Source of the DNA: Chara braunii
Lineage: Eukaryota > Streptophyta > Charophyceae > Charales > Characeae
Assembly: GCA_003427395.1 (NCBI GenBank)
Contig: BFEA01000363.1
Span: 1,392,937-1,418,997 of the forward strand
Length of the DNA: 26,061 nt
Direction of reading: 5' to 3'
The position numbers and the translations under genes are program-made. Below the pieces are notes generated by a model. The model was not told where the DNA came from and did not search any database. It saw nothing but the letters and a program-made list of their open reading frames with translations. Positions 16,194 to 26,061 of the stretch are shown piece after piece; position 1 is the stretch's first letter; each line of letters begins with the position of its first letter.

Positions 16194-17137
16194 ACACGAG
16201 TCATGGCCTATTTGGACCTGTGCGGCACTGTAAGAAAAGGAAGAAAAACAATTTTAAAGACTTAAAAAAAAAGAAAAATGGCGACTTTACATTTCCCAAG
16301 ATGGGAAGGAGGCCCACTTTTGAAAGTGCTGCCGTCCCACTAACCCTCCCTCCCGTCTCCTCCCCCTGCTCCCCACCCAGCCAATGCCTAATCAGGACAG
16401 AGTGGTACGTACGTGACTGTTGCAGTCTCGCGTTGGTACCACAGCGAGGGAGTCCCTCCCTTCGTGCGCCTGATGGGACTCCCTCCCGTCTCTGGCGGTT
16501 GCCATGCTGAAGCGTGCAGTTTAGATATTATATGTTGAGAGAAAAATCAAGTACTGGATGGGGTTACAATTGACCGGGAAAAAGAAGAGGGTCCAAACCA
16601 TGCCCTTCGAGTTCTTGATTTTTTTTAATCTTTTGATAGAGCTGCCAATCAAAACGAGTCTTTCTATTTTCTTTTCCCACCTCCCATTCTTGGGAACTGG
16701 AAAGAAAAAACACAAAAACAAAAAAAAAAACACCACTTCAGAATATAAATCCCTCGCAATTTCGCTGCCATCTGATTCTTTTGCATCAGTGGTCGCCCGC
16801 AGATGTCCCACAGGTGTTTGTGGGACACAGTTTACCTTACTCCTTTGCTAGTGGAACCGTGTTCCGGGTGAAGATGGTAGCTTTTCGTATTTGAATAATT
16901 TATTAATTTTGTATTCATCCTTTCTTGGCTGCAACGCTGACCTCCCACGTCACGTCCGTGGAATCTCAATTTGTTTTTTTTTTCTTTTTCTTTTTTTTAA
17001 AAGTAAGCTATATTCTTCTCTCATCTATCTCATCTTCTTGCCAGTACTCATCTATCTCATCCTCTGGCTAGTCTATGTATAGCACGGGGCACTCTCTATT
17101 TGCAGGAGTGAGAGTCCCACTACACTACCTTTTACAG
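16194..17137. other. Repeat debris without a gene
   Basis: It holds an 11-bp inverted repeat (GAGGGAGTCCC/GGGACTCCCTC at about 16445-16485), A/T runs, and an isolated MITE end CTCCTTTGCTAGTGGAACC (about 16842-16860). The last is followed by GGGTGAAGATGGTAG, which matches the other MITE copies. No ORF has protein-like character. Confidence 0.5.
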
Positions 17138-17273
17138 CGTACGTTCATTATCATCGCTGTATTTAGACTGAAATGTACTCCAAATACAGCCTCCACATTC
17201 AGGATCTTAATCAAATCTCTGTATTTGGAGTACCTTTCAGTCTAAATACACACCGATAATGAATGAACGGTAC
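17138..17273. mobile_element. Fold-back element with about 52-bp arms
   Basis: The left arm (17138-17189) and right arm (17219-17273) are near-perfect reverse complements. They share TTTAGACTGAAA and GTACTCCAAATACAG, with a 29-nt loop. The loop carries an inverted copy of the MITE interior (CACATTCAGGATCTTAATC). Transcribed, it would form a long hairpin. Confidence 0.85.
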
Positions 17274-17320
17274 GTGTATACCGTTTGAGGGATGACGGTA
17301 CGTTGTATTTGGGTGAAGAA

Positions 17321-17468
17321 GGTAGCAAAGAGGATTGGATTAAGATCCTGAATGTGGACGTGTTTTCTGCAGAGATGCATAAAAAACAGTTCAATCTCGA
17401 TTTTCTGCACCTCTTCACAACAATTTCGTCCAGACTAAGGCATTCCATCTAATCCTCTTTTGCTACTG
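17321..17468. mobile_element. MITE-like element, second copy
   Basis: Termini GGTAGCAAAGAGGATTGGAT and AGTAGCAAAAGAGGATTAGA (inverted) bracket an interior sharing GATCCTGAATGTGGACGTG with the copy at 15089-15242. Confidence 0.7.
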
Positions 17469-17532
17469 TCTTATGCAAGTCATTTTTGCGGTCCGATACA
17501 CGCTAAATGTATACAAGCTATATTTGTGATCA

Positions 17533-17556
17533 GATTCAATCCTCTTTGTTACTGTT
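17533..17556. mobile_element. Isolated MITE terminus abutting truncated integrase
   Basis: ATTCAATCCTCTTTGTTACTG matches the right terminus of the MITE family. Integrase coding of element 2 stops being recognisable exactly here. Confidence 0.6.
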
Positions 17557-18090
17557 TTTTCCCCTCAACATCGCAACGATATAGAAAAGAGTGGCTTCAG
17601 GAGCCCAAGGGGAATCCATGAAGTCCATGGACAGGCTCTCACCAGGCCTTTCCGGAATCGGAAGGGGCTTCAGGAGCCCAAGGGGAGCCTGAGTACGTGG
17701 CTTGTCCCTCTGACAAACTTGACAAGTCTCAACGTACAGCTTTGCATCTCTTATCAATGTGGGCCACCAGAACCGCTGCAGCAGATTGGCTGCAGTCTTT
17801 TTTAACCCAAAATAACATGTGGCGTCATGACACTCGCCTAAAAATAAACTACGCAAAGACTCGCTATTAGGAACACACAAACGTTTATTCCCTACTTTCT
17901 CAAGGAACAGCAAGCCGTTGACCAACTCAAATTCGGCAGAAGTTTTTTTATCCTTCGCCTGTAATCTGCGTATGATCTCAGACATGAACGGGTCCTTGCG
18001 ATAGGCTTCCACCAATGAGTGAGTTACATCATCCGTTAGATCGAACTTAGTTATCAGCGCACCTGAGGTCAGGTCTACGCGACAAGGCAT
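17557..18090 (-). pseudogene. Integrase N-terminal part, retroelement 2 (truncated)
   Basis: About 178 codons cover the linker and integrase zinc domain and reach only the first catalytic Asp (S-M-D-F-M-D). The zinc domain retains its first His and the C-Q-V-C pair, but the second His position reads Tyr (H-D-A-T-C-Y-F-G). The rest of the core, including the other two catalytic acids, is missing, because coding ends at a MITE terminus. The upstream RNase H is in another frame, with a one-base shift at about 18060-18085. No continuation of the integrase is seen to the left of the MITE cluster, so the element lost its 3' end and 3' LTR. Confidence 0.85.
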
Positions 18091-19270
18091 CAGCCACCTT
18101 GTTGTACTCCCCTTTCAGATACTGGGGGTCGAAGTCATACTGCTCAATCACTTCGATCCAATGCTTTAGGGCGTCAGAAAGTACGGGTTGAGTTCTCATC
18201 CATCTCAGGGTCTGATAATCAGTCCTGAGGATAAAGAACCTCCCAAGGAGATAGTGTCTCCAATGGGTCAGAGCCTTGTACACCGCATAGAGTTCCTTCT
18301 CATAAGTGGACTTTGCCAACTTCTGAGATGACATTTTTTTGGACATGTACTCAACTGGCCTCAACTTTGGCCCCTCCTGTTGCGCAAGCACGGCGCCAAT
18401 TCCATATTGGCTGGCATCCGTGGTAACTACAAATGGCTTGTCAGGATCAAGAAGTTTCAAGACCTCGTAGTGCGTCAATGCATGCTTCAGATGTCTGAAA
18501 ACAGCCTCGCACTTATCTGTCCACTCCCATGGGGTGTCAAGGCGGGTTAGATCAGTCGAAGGGGCGGCTACTATACTAAAATTTTTAACGAAAGTACGGT
18601 AATAGCCTGTCATCCCTAAGAATGATCTCATCTCAGTCACAGACTGAGGACGCGGCCAGTCACGTATGCTAGCCACCTTCGCGTCATCAGGCTTCAACCC
18701 TTCCGCGGAAATCTCATGACCCAAGTACAAGATACGGGTGCGGCCAAACTCGCACTTCTCGCCGTTTGTCTTGAACTTGTGCTGACGCAGGAGACTAAGG
18801 ACTTTATCTAAATGTGCCACGTGCTCCTCGACAGTCCCACTAAAGATAAGTATATCATCGAGGTACACGATGACAAACTTATCTAAGTAGTCATGAAAGA
18901 TCCGATTCATAGCGTGCAGAAAGGTGCCAGGAGCATTGCACAGGCCAAACGGCATCACCACAAACTCGAACAGACCGTACCTGGTCTGAAAGGCGGTTTT
19001 GTGCTGATCCTCAGACCTGATTGCAATCAGATGGTACCCGGACTTCAGATCTATCTTACTGAAGTACCGACACCCTTGCACTCTATCAAACAAGTCATCG
19101 ATGCGCGGTAGGGGCTTTCTGTTCTTGACAGTGATGGCATTGAGGCCCCTATAGTCAATGCACATCCTAAGAGTTCCCTCCTTCTTCTTAGGTACAAATA
19201 ATACAGGAGACCCATAAGGAGAGACACTCATCCAGATCCAACCCTTCTCTACGAGTTCCTTGAGTTGGCG
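18047..19270 (-). pseudogene. Reverse transcriptase and RNase H, Ty3/gypsy retroelement 2
   Basis: About 400 continuous codons carry a complete RT core and RNase H. The RT has [29 protein letters not shown] with the first Asp, V-Y-L-D-D-I-L (YLDD box) and [11 protein letters not shown]. The RNase H has [29 protein letters not shown] and [10 protein letters not shown]. This is the classic plant chromovirus-like arrangement and is clearly a different lineage from element 1. The frame is cut by TGA at 19271-19273 upstream and by a frameshift after the RNase H. Confidence 0.95.
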
Positions 19271-19618
19271 TCAAAGCTCATCAAGCTCGCCTGTAGACAT
19301 CCTATACATCCTACCCTTCGGAGTACTAGACCTTAGGATAATCTCTATAGCGTGGACGATCTCCCTGTCAACAACCCCTGTCGGCTCTTCAAATAGATCA
19401 GGGTACTTAGCAACTACTCCCTCTATCTCCGACGGCATTTTCACCGGCTCGCCTGCAGCAGAGACATATACTAGATACATACCCTCCTCCGGATTTTGCT
19501 CATAATAGTTATAGAACGAGGCCGCACACATGCAACCGTAGGACTCGATCAGACTACGAGCCTTAAACTTATGTAATCTGGCGATCCCTCCACCCGGCAA
19601 AGTTTGTTTGACCACTTT
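19271..19618 (-). pseudogene. Protease-RT linker, retroelement 2
   Basis: The frame is continuous with the RT but bounded by TGA at both ends (19271-19273 and 19619-19621). Its sequence leads into the RT with the F-E-E-P-T-G-V-V-D region and a short E-I-I-L motif before R-M-Y-R-M-S, the usual segment just before the RT fingers. Confidence 0.8.
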
Positions 19619-19621
19619 TCA

Positions 19622-19896
19622 GTCCCAGTCAAAATGGGGCTGTGCTACGGAGAGGTAGTACATACCTAACAAGATGTCCATTGAGAGATCATTGTTAACT
19701 AGGAACGGGACGCGATGCCTCAATTCCCCTCCCGCGTACGGGAGCAGACGCTCAATGTCCTGGAGGTAGTCGTTAACTACCATGCGTTGTTTGTTGGCAC
19801 AGGTCGACTCCACAGGTCGACTCAGGCGCTGCACTTGCCCCTGAAAGCGCATTCTCTCAACACACGCGCGACTAATGAAATCCTCGTCGAGCAAGT
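19622..19896 (-). pseudogene. Protease C-terminal part, retroelement 2
   Basis: About 90 codons carry a D-I-L-L-G-M-Y-Y-L segment, the retropepsin C-terminal I-L-G-x-x-x-L strand, preceded by a divergent middle. It ends at a TGA that separates it from the linker in the same frame. The N-terminal part with the active site is in the neighbouring frame. Confidence 0.75.
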
Positions 19897-20142
19897 GTCG
19901 TAATAGGCTCCAGCTTTGCGGCCGCCAACAACTATCTCGCTGACGAACATCTCACCCTTAGAGGCTTTGGCCAATGCCTTCCAAGAAGCTAGCGGGTCTG
20001 ATCTAGACCACTCCTCCTTTAGGTCCTCTAAGGACTCAAACACATTCATCGAACAGAGGCTCGATGGGTCTGAACGTGTTTGCGGGATGATAACGGAGTC
20101 AGTAGCTTGGGCCATCTCTCGAGATGGTAAGGGTGTGTCCAC
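19897..20142 (-). pseudogene. Protease N-terminal part, retroelement 2
   Basis: The frame begins with an ATG at 20142; its last part carries E-M-F-V-S-E-I-V-V-G-G, then Y-Y-D-T-C-S-T. This is the retropepsin active-site loop with Cys in place of the usual Gly or Ala. The frame then diverges at about 19897-19905, consistent with an indel. The annotated frame nominally runs on to 19822, but that sequence is coding in the other frame. Confidence 0.7.
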
Positions 20143-20168
20143 CGCCTCGACCCTAGCAGGAACAACTA

Positions 20169-20969
20169 CTATTCCTTCTGGCCCGACATGTTTCCCGGAG
20201 CAGTGCTAGAACCTCTAGCAACATTGCTACCAACGGGAGCGGAGGATCCTACCGCCTGCCCCATAATAGGCGGGATCTTCTCGGTAACCTTCTTGTTGCG
20301 GCACTTGAATTGGCTATGGACATATTGGCCACAACAAACACAGGCCTGCCTGGAATACCGGTCTCTCCACACGTCCTCTGCTAGACCTGCCTTCTCCCAT
20401 GGAGGACCATTGGGGTCAACTTGACTCCTAGACTGGGAGCCTCCGCGGTGTTTACCGGTCCCCTTACCTTTTTGTTGCGTAGCGACAGCGACTACTCCAC
20501 CCTCTGAAGCGCCTGCGCTGCCAGCCTCTGCACCAGCTCCCAACTGGGGATCATCATCTAACTCGATGGTTGAACCATCGTTGTCGACGAACATGATCCT
20601 ACCCTTAGCCTTCCAGTTGGGAGGCAGTGTCTTCTTCCTTCCATCCGTCGTGGGGTTATGTCCATGCCCTATCTTAGCTACTAGGTCTAGGGCCTTCTTG
20701 TTGAACGAGGGGAAGTTGTGCATATTGATGTTGGCCTCACCTGCCAACTGATTCCTAAGAGGCATTGGAAAACATCTCAGGTAGGAGGTGAGTAGAACCT
20801 GGGGGTCATAGCGAGCCCCAGGGACACAGATCAGACGCTCAACAGCGTCAGTGGCATCCCTAACTGACTTGAACTGCCTCGTGTGCAATGTCACGATCGC
20901 ATCAGTGGCCTTTTGAGCCTCCTGAGGATCGTGCCACCTGTCCTCCACCATCTTAAAAAAGTCCTCCAA
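20169..20969 (-). pseudogene. Gag C-terminal part with CCHC knuckle, retroelement 2
   Basis: This is a 266-codon frame. The first 100 residues resemble a gag capsid, with W-H-D-P-Q-E-A and a V-R-D-A-T-D-A-V-E-R-L region. A Gly/Ala/Ser-rich linker follows, then one perfect zinc knuckle, C-V-C-C-G-Q-Y-V-H-S-Q-F-K-C (C-x2-C-x4-H-x4-C). It starts right after an in-frame TAG. The protease frame begins 27 nt after its stop in another frame. Confidence 0.85.
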
Positions 20970-21586
20970 TTTCTGGTGGGCTGCCTAAGGGAGGAAGTCA
21001 TGACTGTATCCCTGTAGCTGCACTAAACCACTCAACCATCTTGCTGCACTACCCTCTAGGTAGGATGCATCCACAAACACTTCCTCGTGCAGCAAGGTAA
21101 GTTTACACTTGCATAGACTGGCACAACCCTCAACCAAGTGTCGAGGTCTTCGCCTCTCTTATTCCCTGTGAAGGGTTTCGGAGCGGTGATGGCCGTGTTT
21201 GGAACCCACTAGGTTTGTCCCTGCACCTGTCCCACTCCAGGCTGTGGACCTTGGGGAGCAGGCTGCTACACCAACTGTTGGGGCTGTGTACCCTTCGGTT
21301 GGACCGGCTACGGGACAGCAGACTGTATATTGACAACAGGCTGCGACGGAGACTGGGTAAACACTGTTTGAACAGACATCTGTAAACAAAGGCGTGCTGA
21401 GATCCCTCCTGATAGCGGCATGCCCAGGGAGACGATTGCGACCAATGACGGGGCAACATATGGGGATACCCCTGTCACCGGTGGAACAGAAAAAGGAGGA
21501 TATGCCACGAGCTAGGCACCAGGCCCGGATGGTGATGGTGCCGCCTGAGCACGCCCTGCCAGAATGGCCAGGCTCTGCTGGATATC
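20970..21586 (-). pseudogene. Degenerate middle of gag, retroelement 2
   Basis: Short overlapping frames broken by stops join the two gag parts. One frame carries a Pro/Gln/Val-rich stretch and another, near 21130-21190, a K-P-F-T-G-N-K-R-G-E-D-L-D-T-W-L segment, the familiar beginning of a retrotransposon capsid domain. Several stops and at least one frame change are needed to connect them. Confidence 0.6.
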
Positions 21587-22171
21587 CTAAAGGATGGTAG
21601 TCTGGTGCTCCTGCATCTCTATTACTCTTAGGAGGGCCTTCCTAACTACCTTCACATCATCATCCATGTTCGACAGATCCATCGTCTCTAACTCCTCTAG
21701 ATATGCTCCTCTCCGCTGCATCCTGATTCTTCTTCTAATTATTTTCTCCTTCTCCGCTTTGATCTCTCCTAATGCCCGTTGTAGCTGTGCCTCAGCAGCC
21801 CGTTGTAGTTGTGCCTTCTGCAGTGCTGCCTGTCGGATGGCGACATCCTCTGGGGTCAACACTGCTGCCTGGCTTGCCATAATGCCAGTAGACGGACTTA
21901 CGGTCTGCGCGACCGCTGACCCGACGATCCCTGAACTACTAGCTTGGGAACCCTGCATTGCAGTGGTTGCCATTGCTGTTGAGGCAGCGGAGTCTCTAGC
22001 GAGTGCCCTGCTGGCCTCAGCGTCTCTAGCCCTCCTTTGCTGCTGCTGTCTTTCCCTAAGCTGGCGGAACAGAAGCCTGTCACCCTCCTGGCCTAAAGCC
22101 ACGTGGGCTATCGGGCGCCTAGCCGATCGCAAGATCCGGTCGTCCGGTTGTGTATCCTCCTGGTCGCTCAT
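21587..22171 (-). pseudogene. Gag N-terminal ORF, retroelement 2
   Basis: This is a 194-codon ORF from an ATG at 22171, ending at a stop inside the element. Residues 1-60 are charged and Gln/Arg-rich, residues 60-110 Ala/Ser/Thr-rich, and residues 110-165 a likely coiled coil (R-A-A-E-A-Q-L-Q-R-A-L-G-E-I-K-A-E-K-E-K). Such low-complexity and coiled-coil N-termini are common before the capsid domain of gag. No other function is suggested. Confidence 0.7.
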
Positions 22172-23442
22172 ATGCTACAACACTGTGCACTGCCTACACT
22201 AGAACACTCTAGATGTCTACCGCAGCATAGTGCACATACCAATTTATAATAATATATTAACTAATTGGTGGCTATTTCGGTAAAGAAACATTTGGGCCCA
22301 GCAGGTAAGTTCAGATGCCTACAATGATACTACTCCTAATTTGACTAGTTTGCAAACGAAGCACAATGAACAGTAGATCGTTCTAAACTATGTTGTCTAT
22401 CAGATGTTAATGGCAGTCCATCTAACTAATCAAAATGGAAAAGAATCATTGAACTGGGTCTGTTTGCAGAATGGAATTGTCCAGGATCTTATCACCTGGA
22501 ATCTACCCCTCCCTCAATTCTTCTTGAGTGTCACAAAGCGTCTGCGTCCCTGAGCAATGAGATAGCGTGCGTGTCTAAAAGTGTGAATTCGGCCCACATC
22601 TGTGCCCCGAGTAGTTGTTGAGCTGGCCAGCCCTGCACGTATATTTATTATCCTTGGCGTGCCGCGAGCCTTACATCACTGGCTGATCAAGAGGCATTTT
22701 AACGTCCGCCCCCAAGTGACATCAGGAATTATTTTACGTCGCAGCAGGACGACGATCACAGCCAGTGATATCCCTTTCCCGTGTTTATTTATGGACGTCG
22801 GGTGCTCGTCTTTCCCATAAGGTTGGCCTGCCCAACAATACCTATCTATGAGCGCAGCAAGCAGATAAGGACAAAGCTGCAAAGCATGCGTGCTCTACTC
22901 CCTGTGGGTTGGCATGGTGACAATGACCCAAGTGCTTCGTCCAGGGCCCTCCAGATAGCTCCGCCCTTCTTCCTGATGCTCCACGTGAAGGCTGACTTCT
23001 CTCAAGGTTGAGCGCACACGACACCTCACAATGAGAGGACTCTCAAGACAGAACACACATCCTCACGGTAAGAAGTGTCGAAGAGGGTAGATAAGGTTAG
23101 TGTGCAACGTACCTCAATATTGCTGCCCCCAACCACATATATTCTCACCAGATGACCCGATGTTGATTGTGATGACCAATCGCTGCTTTGGCACAACCAG
23201 AAATATTCCACCGTTTCCGCCTCAGCATCAATCACACATCGAATAGTTCTCATCACACTGCGAACACCCAATATACACACCAAGCCTTCCTGGCGAACCC
23301 CTCACCTCCTGGGTCGCCACCTCTTGCCTCCGCCCTCCTCACTGCACACTCCCTGCAGCCTTACTCACGAAGCAGACCGCATGTATGATGTATGTACCGC
23401 ATGAGGCAGAAGACAAGCGCCAGATGAGCGCAACGTACCACA
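22172..23442 (-). other. Untranslated leader of retroelement 2
   Basis: The 1.27 kb between the primer site and gag has only short ORFs in all frames and no motif that I recognise. Long leaders are known in some Ty3/gypsy elements and usually hold dimerisation and packaging signals, but none can be pinpointed here. Confidence 0.5.
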
Positions 23443-23454
23443 GCTCCGATACCA
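23443..23454 (-). promoter_or_regulatory. Primer-binding site of retroelement 2
   Basis: The minus strand reads TGGTATCGGAGC, one change from the plant initiator-Met primer site TGGTATCAGAGC. It lies three bases after a TGCA that would end the 5' LTR. Confidence 0.8.
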
Positions 23455-23457
23455 AAT

Positions 23458-24300
23458 TGCAAGGAAGATGAGCAATAGCGAATTCCAGAACTCAAACAGC
23501 ATCATACATGAGAGACCAAATAGCCATGACCTCGAACCATAAGCAGAATTGCATCACGAGTTACACCAAATAAGAGCATAGCAGAAGCTCACAATTGACA
23601 ATGTGCGAATAGTCTCATCATCACCAACAATGAACCAATGTCGAACACCTATCTGGCGCTCGGCGCCCAGACTACAGACTGGCAGATCCTATCTAGCCTA
23701 CTACTACAATGCCGAAGTTGACGACAACAGCTTCTCCGAAGTACGAGCATATAGTGGCCAATGCCGCTCGCTTCCAGCACCAGGTATGTCTCTCGCTTCA
23801 CTCTCAAAACCGTTCCTCAACACACAGATGCCACTTGCACCCAAGGACCACCCTGCGCCCCACCTAGCCTACAGCAGTGCAGCGTGGCTATGGTTGCCTG
23901 CTCCTTCCAGCTCGCCCGTGAGCACGTGAGCGCTGGCCAGCAAAATAGCGCAGTAGCGCTTGCGCAGCATGCAGCCAGCACCCGAATGCCAAAACACGAG
24001 GCAGGCCCTCTGCTATATGGAAGTGGCCTGCCTGCTTGCTGTCCCAGGCTGCGCTGGGCCTTTCCCAAGAAGCATCCGGTAGGCCCCGGTAGGCTGAGGC
24101 CCAGTCCATGCAATGCAGGCCCTGAGCCTGTAGCGTTTGCTTGCGCCCAACTGTCATGGCCTGTGTTAGGCCCATGTTCCGTATCGAGCCCAGGGCCTGC
24201 CTTCGATTTATGCACACAGGCTGGCGCTCGCGTGGGTTCTTCTAACCAACTGGCGCTGCGCAACTGCCTGAATTTCCTGGAGTTGTGTGGTGACCAAAAT
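23458..24300 (-). mobile_element. 5' LTR of retroelement 2 (outer boundary uncertain)
   Basis: The LTR's inner end is fixed by the primer site (TG on the plus strand at 23458). The sequence to the right is non-coding with GC-rich palindromic patches (for example GCGCAGTAGCGCTTGCGC near 23950). I cannot fix the outer end because the partner LTR is absent; it probably lies at about 24.2-24.35 kb. ORFs here show no protein features. Confidence 0.5.
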
Positions 24301-24766
24301 AGGGGCCCTCAGGCCCTTGTCGTGCCTGCCTTCACTTAGGGCGGTCGACGCATTACCCATGCAGAGCCGGAAAGGGGCTCATAGAGGCTGAAGCCTCGCA
24401 CTCTTTTTTTCCTGCTTTTTTTTTTTTTAGGTTGCTGTTGTTCTTTTTTATTGTGTTTATGATGGGTGTCTTTGAGATGTTGGCCCCAGTTGTGAACAGG
24501 TGCCACTCCCCCTACAAACCCTACAAATTGAACTTTAAGGAGCCATGATTCAAGAAATATTGCCTGCAAAATTGCAGAGAGTCTCTAGTTCCTGCAGTGC
24601 TTCGGGAAAATTGGCATAATATGCTATGAGGTTATCATCGTTTTTCCATTTTTTGTGGTTTTTGATACTAGTCGTTTTACATGATCCCATCTGACTTCAG
24701 CTCAAGCAAACCATTTCATGATGTTTCTAATCACATTCATTGACAATTAAATTTTGTGCATTTCAG
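24301..24766 (+). other. Non-coding stretch ending in an intron acceptor
   Basis: It has a T run (about 24416-24429) and AT-rich sequence without ORFs. The last 45 bp carry a branch-point-like CTAAT (24727-24731) and TGCATTTCAG ending at 24766, a good plant 3' splice site. Confidence 0.5.
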
Positions 24767-26061
24767 TTAAGGCACCGCGGGGACCGTCTGCGGCGTCTGG
24801 CGATCTTGTCAAACATGGTAGAGGCGGAAGAAAAGGAGGTGAAAGAGGTGAAGGAGGAGGAGGAGAAGGAGGAGAAGGAGGCGGTGGTGATCGACACAGA
24901 CGCGGAAACAAAATCTGACAAGGCGGTGGAGACAGAAGTGGAAATGAAATCTGGCGTGCGGCTGAGCTTGGAGCTGATGGCTGAGTGTGTGCGCCGTCAT
25001 CTAGCAGGTGGCAACGAGGAAGAGGACTTAGAGGAGGAGATGGTGTTCCTGGACTTCCACACAGCCTTCAAAGGAAGCTTGTTTGAGGATTATCACATCC
25101 TCCCTCTTCAAGTGGCATGTGTGGACAACAGTTTTCTNCCCTTCTTTAAAAAGGCGCCACAATTGTTTNACNCCTTCCTCTCAGACCCTGGGACCATCAT
25201 GTCTCTGAAGACGTCCCTGAATCCGGGAAAGGATCTTGCTCCTATGTTCGCTGAGTACTGCAACTGCAAGGATGAACAAGAATCCCATGCAGCAGAATAC
25301 TTTGCCAAGGCCTGTATACCTGAGAAAATATACGATCATTTTTGTGGTGGTTGGGCCAGAGGTGGTGGCTGTACTGATGGCGACAGTGGTGATGATGGCG
25401 GTAACAATGCTTGTTACGATTTTGGTGACGACTATGACGAACCTGTCTTCACTCAGAACATGGACGTGGAACAGAACAGTGGTGACGCTGACGTTGATGT
25501 ACACCTTCCTCTCAAAGCTGATAACAGGGCATCAACGATTCCTGAAGTCGTCCCACAGTCTTACCTTGAGGTGAGGGATGGTGATGATGATGGTGATGGT
25601 CATGCTGGTGATTACAGAAATGCAGTTCCCAGCTGTGGTCCTGACAAGGGCGAATCCGTCACTCTGGAACTGGCTGAGAGCAATGTCGATGACATCAACA
25701 AAAATGATGAGGATGATGGCCATGGAGATGAGAGTAAAGGGGATGGTCTTGGTCAGGCTGATGACCTCAAGCAGGAGTTAGCAAATACTAGTGCTCGACA
25801 CGATTATGGCAGAGCCCTTGTGACTGAAGTGCCTCAGCTCAATGTCGGCGATGACAGCAATCTTTGCAAGGATGATCATGATGATGGCGATGGTGGTGTT
25901 GTCGGTGATGTGACACTCTTTGTTGAAATGCATCTGTCGAACCTTCATGATGAAATCGTTGGTGATGGGGGTCTTCGTGAGCGTTATAATGACTGTGAAG
26001 ATCAAGTCGGCAATGATCACCGCGATGAGGACAAAGTTCTATTGACTACCCTTGCACACTC
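24767..26061 (+). CDS. Exon of an unrecognised acidic protein, open to window end
   Basis: After the TTTCAG acceptor the frame is open for about 431 codons with no stop up to the last base; the first ATG is at 24815 and an in-frame TAA lies at 24728 in the presumed intron. Counting from that ATG, residues 2-20 are Lys/Glu-rich. Residues about 50-185 look globular, with M-V-F-L-D-F-H-T-A-F, L-P-L-Q-V-A-C-V-D-N-S-F, Y-C-N-C-K-D (about 148-153) and C-G-G-W-A-R-G-G-G-C (177-186). Residues about 188-415 are Asp/Gly-rich with repeated D-G-D-D and D-D-G-D-G blocks. Three ambiguous bases (25138, 25169, 25172) leave two residues unknown but do not shift the frame. I recognise no family. Whether it starts at the ATG or continues an upstream exon cannot be decided here. 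Confidence 0.65.

Noticed and set aside
23761-24339. 192-codon plus-strand ORF
   Set aside because: It lies in the presumed LTR of element 2, is rich in Ala/Pro/Cys from GC-rich repeats, and has an equally long antisense frame.
25181-25723. Minus- and shifted plus-strand ORFs at the right end
   Set aside because: They are shadows of the continuous plus-strand exon frame, which explains the codon pattern of the whole segment.

Overview
The window is nuclear DNA from a complex eukaryote, most likely from the green lineage. The evidence is two Ty3/gypsy-type retroelements with initiator-Met-like primer sites, dense short inverted-repeat elements, simple-sequence tracts, assembly gaps and an intron acceptor. 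A charophyte alga or another large repeat-rich plant genome would fit, but the species is inferred and not proven. Nothing bacterial or phage-like is present. Nearly all of it is transposon-derived; the only plausible host coding sequence is one open exon at the right edge.

Layout, left to right. (1) 112-1578, minus: three overlapping unrecognised ORFs downstream of an integrase. (2) About 1.7-7.8 kb, minus: Ty3/gypsy element 1, read right to left as primer site, gag (zinc knuckle), protease, RT, RNase H, then a PHD finger joined to the integrase and the integrase C-terminus. It carries at least three frameshifts, several in-frame stops and about 150 bp of foreign filler that includes a small-subunit rRNA fragment. 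(3) 8.0-8.55 kb: an ORF that looks like a relative of the ORF at the far left. (4) 8.8-9.48 kb: a 361-bp direct duplication ending in GA microsatellites and joined at a single n. (5) 9.5-10.9 kb: a minus-strand promoter-like block and low-complexity DNA. (6) 10.9-13.1 kb: a diverged tandem array of about 390-bp units full of palindromes, interrupted by a poly(A)-tailed retro-insertion. (7) 13.1-13.57 kb: a duplicated TATA segment and a U6 snRNA-like sequence. (8) 13.67-14.66 kb: a CA microsatellite and a 931-nt gap. (9) 14.66-17.56 kb: a nest of MITE-like, fold-back and SINE-like repeats in A/T-rich DNA. (10) 17.56 to about 24.3 kb, minus: Ty3/gypsy element 2, truncated inside its integrase exactly at a MITE terminus, with gag, protease, RT/RNase H, a long leader, a primer site and the inner edge of its 5' LTR. 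(11) 24.77 kb to the end, plus: an exon open for about 430 codons.

Both retroelements are non-functional copies. The observations most worth following are the PHD finger upstream of the integrase core, the U6-like sequence with insertions beside the catalytic motifs, the palindrome array, and the chimeric organelle-like filler inside gag.
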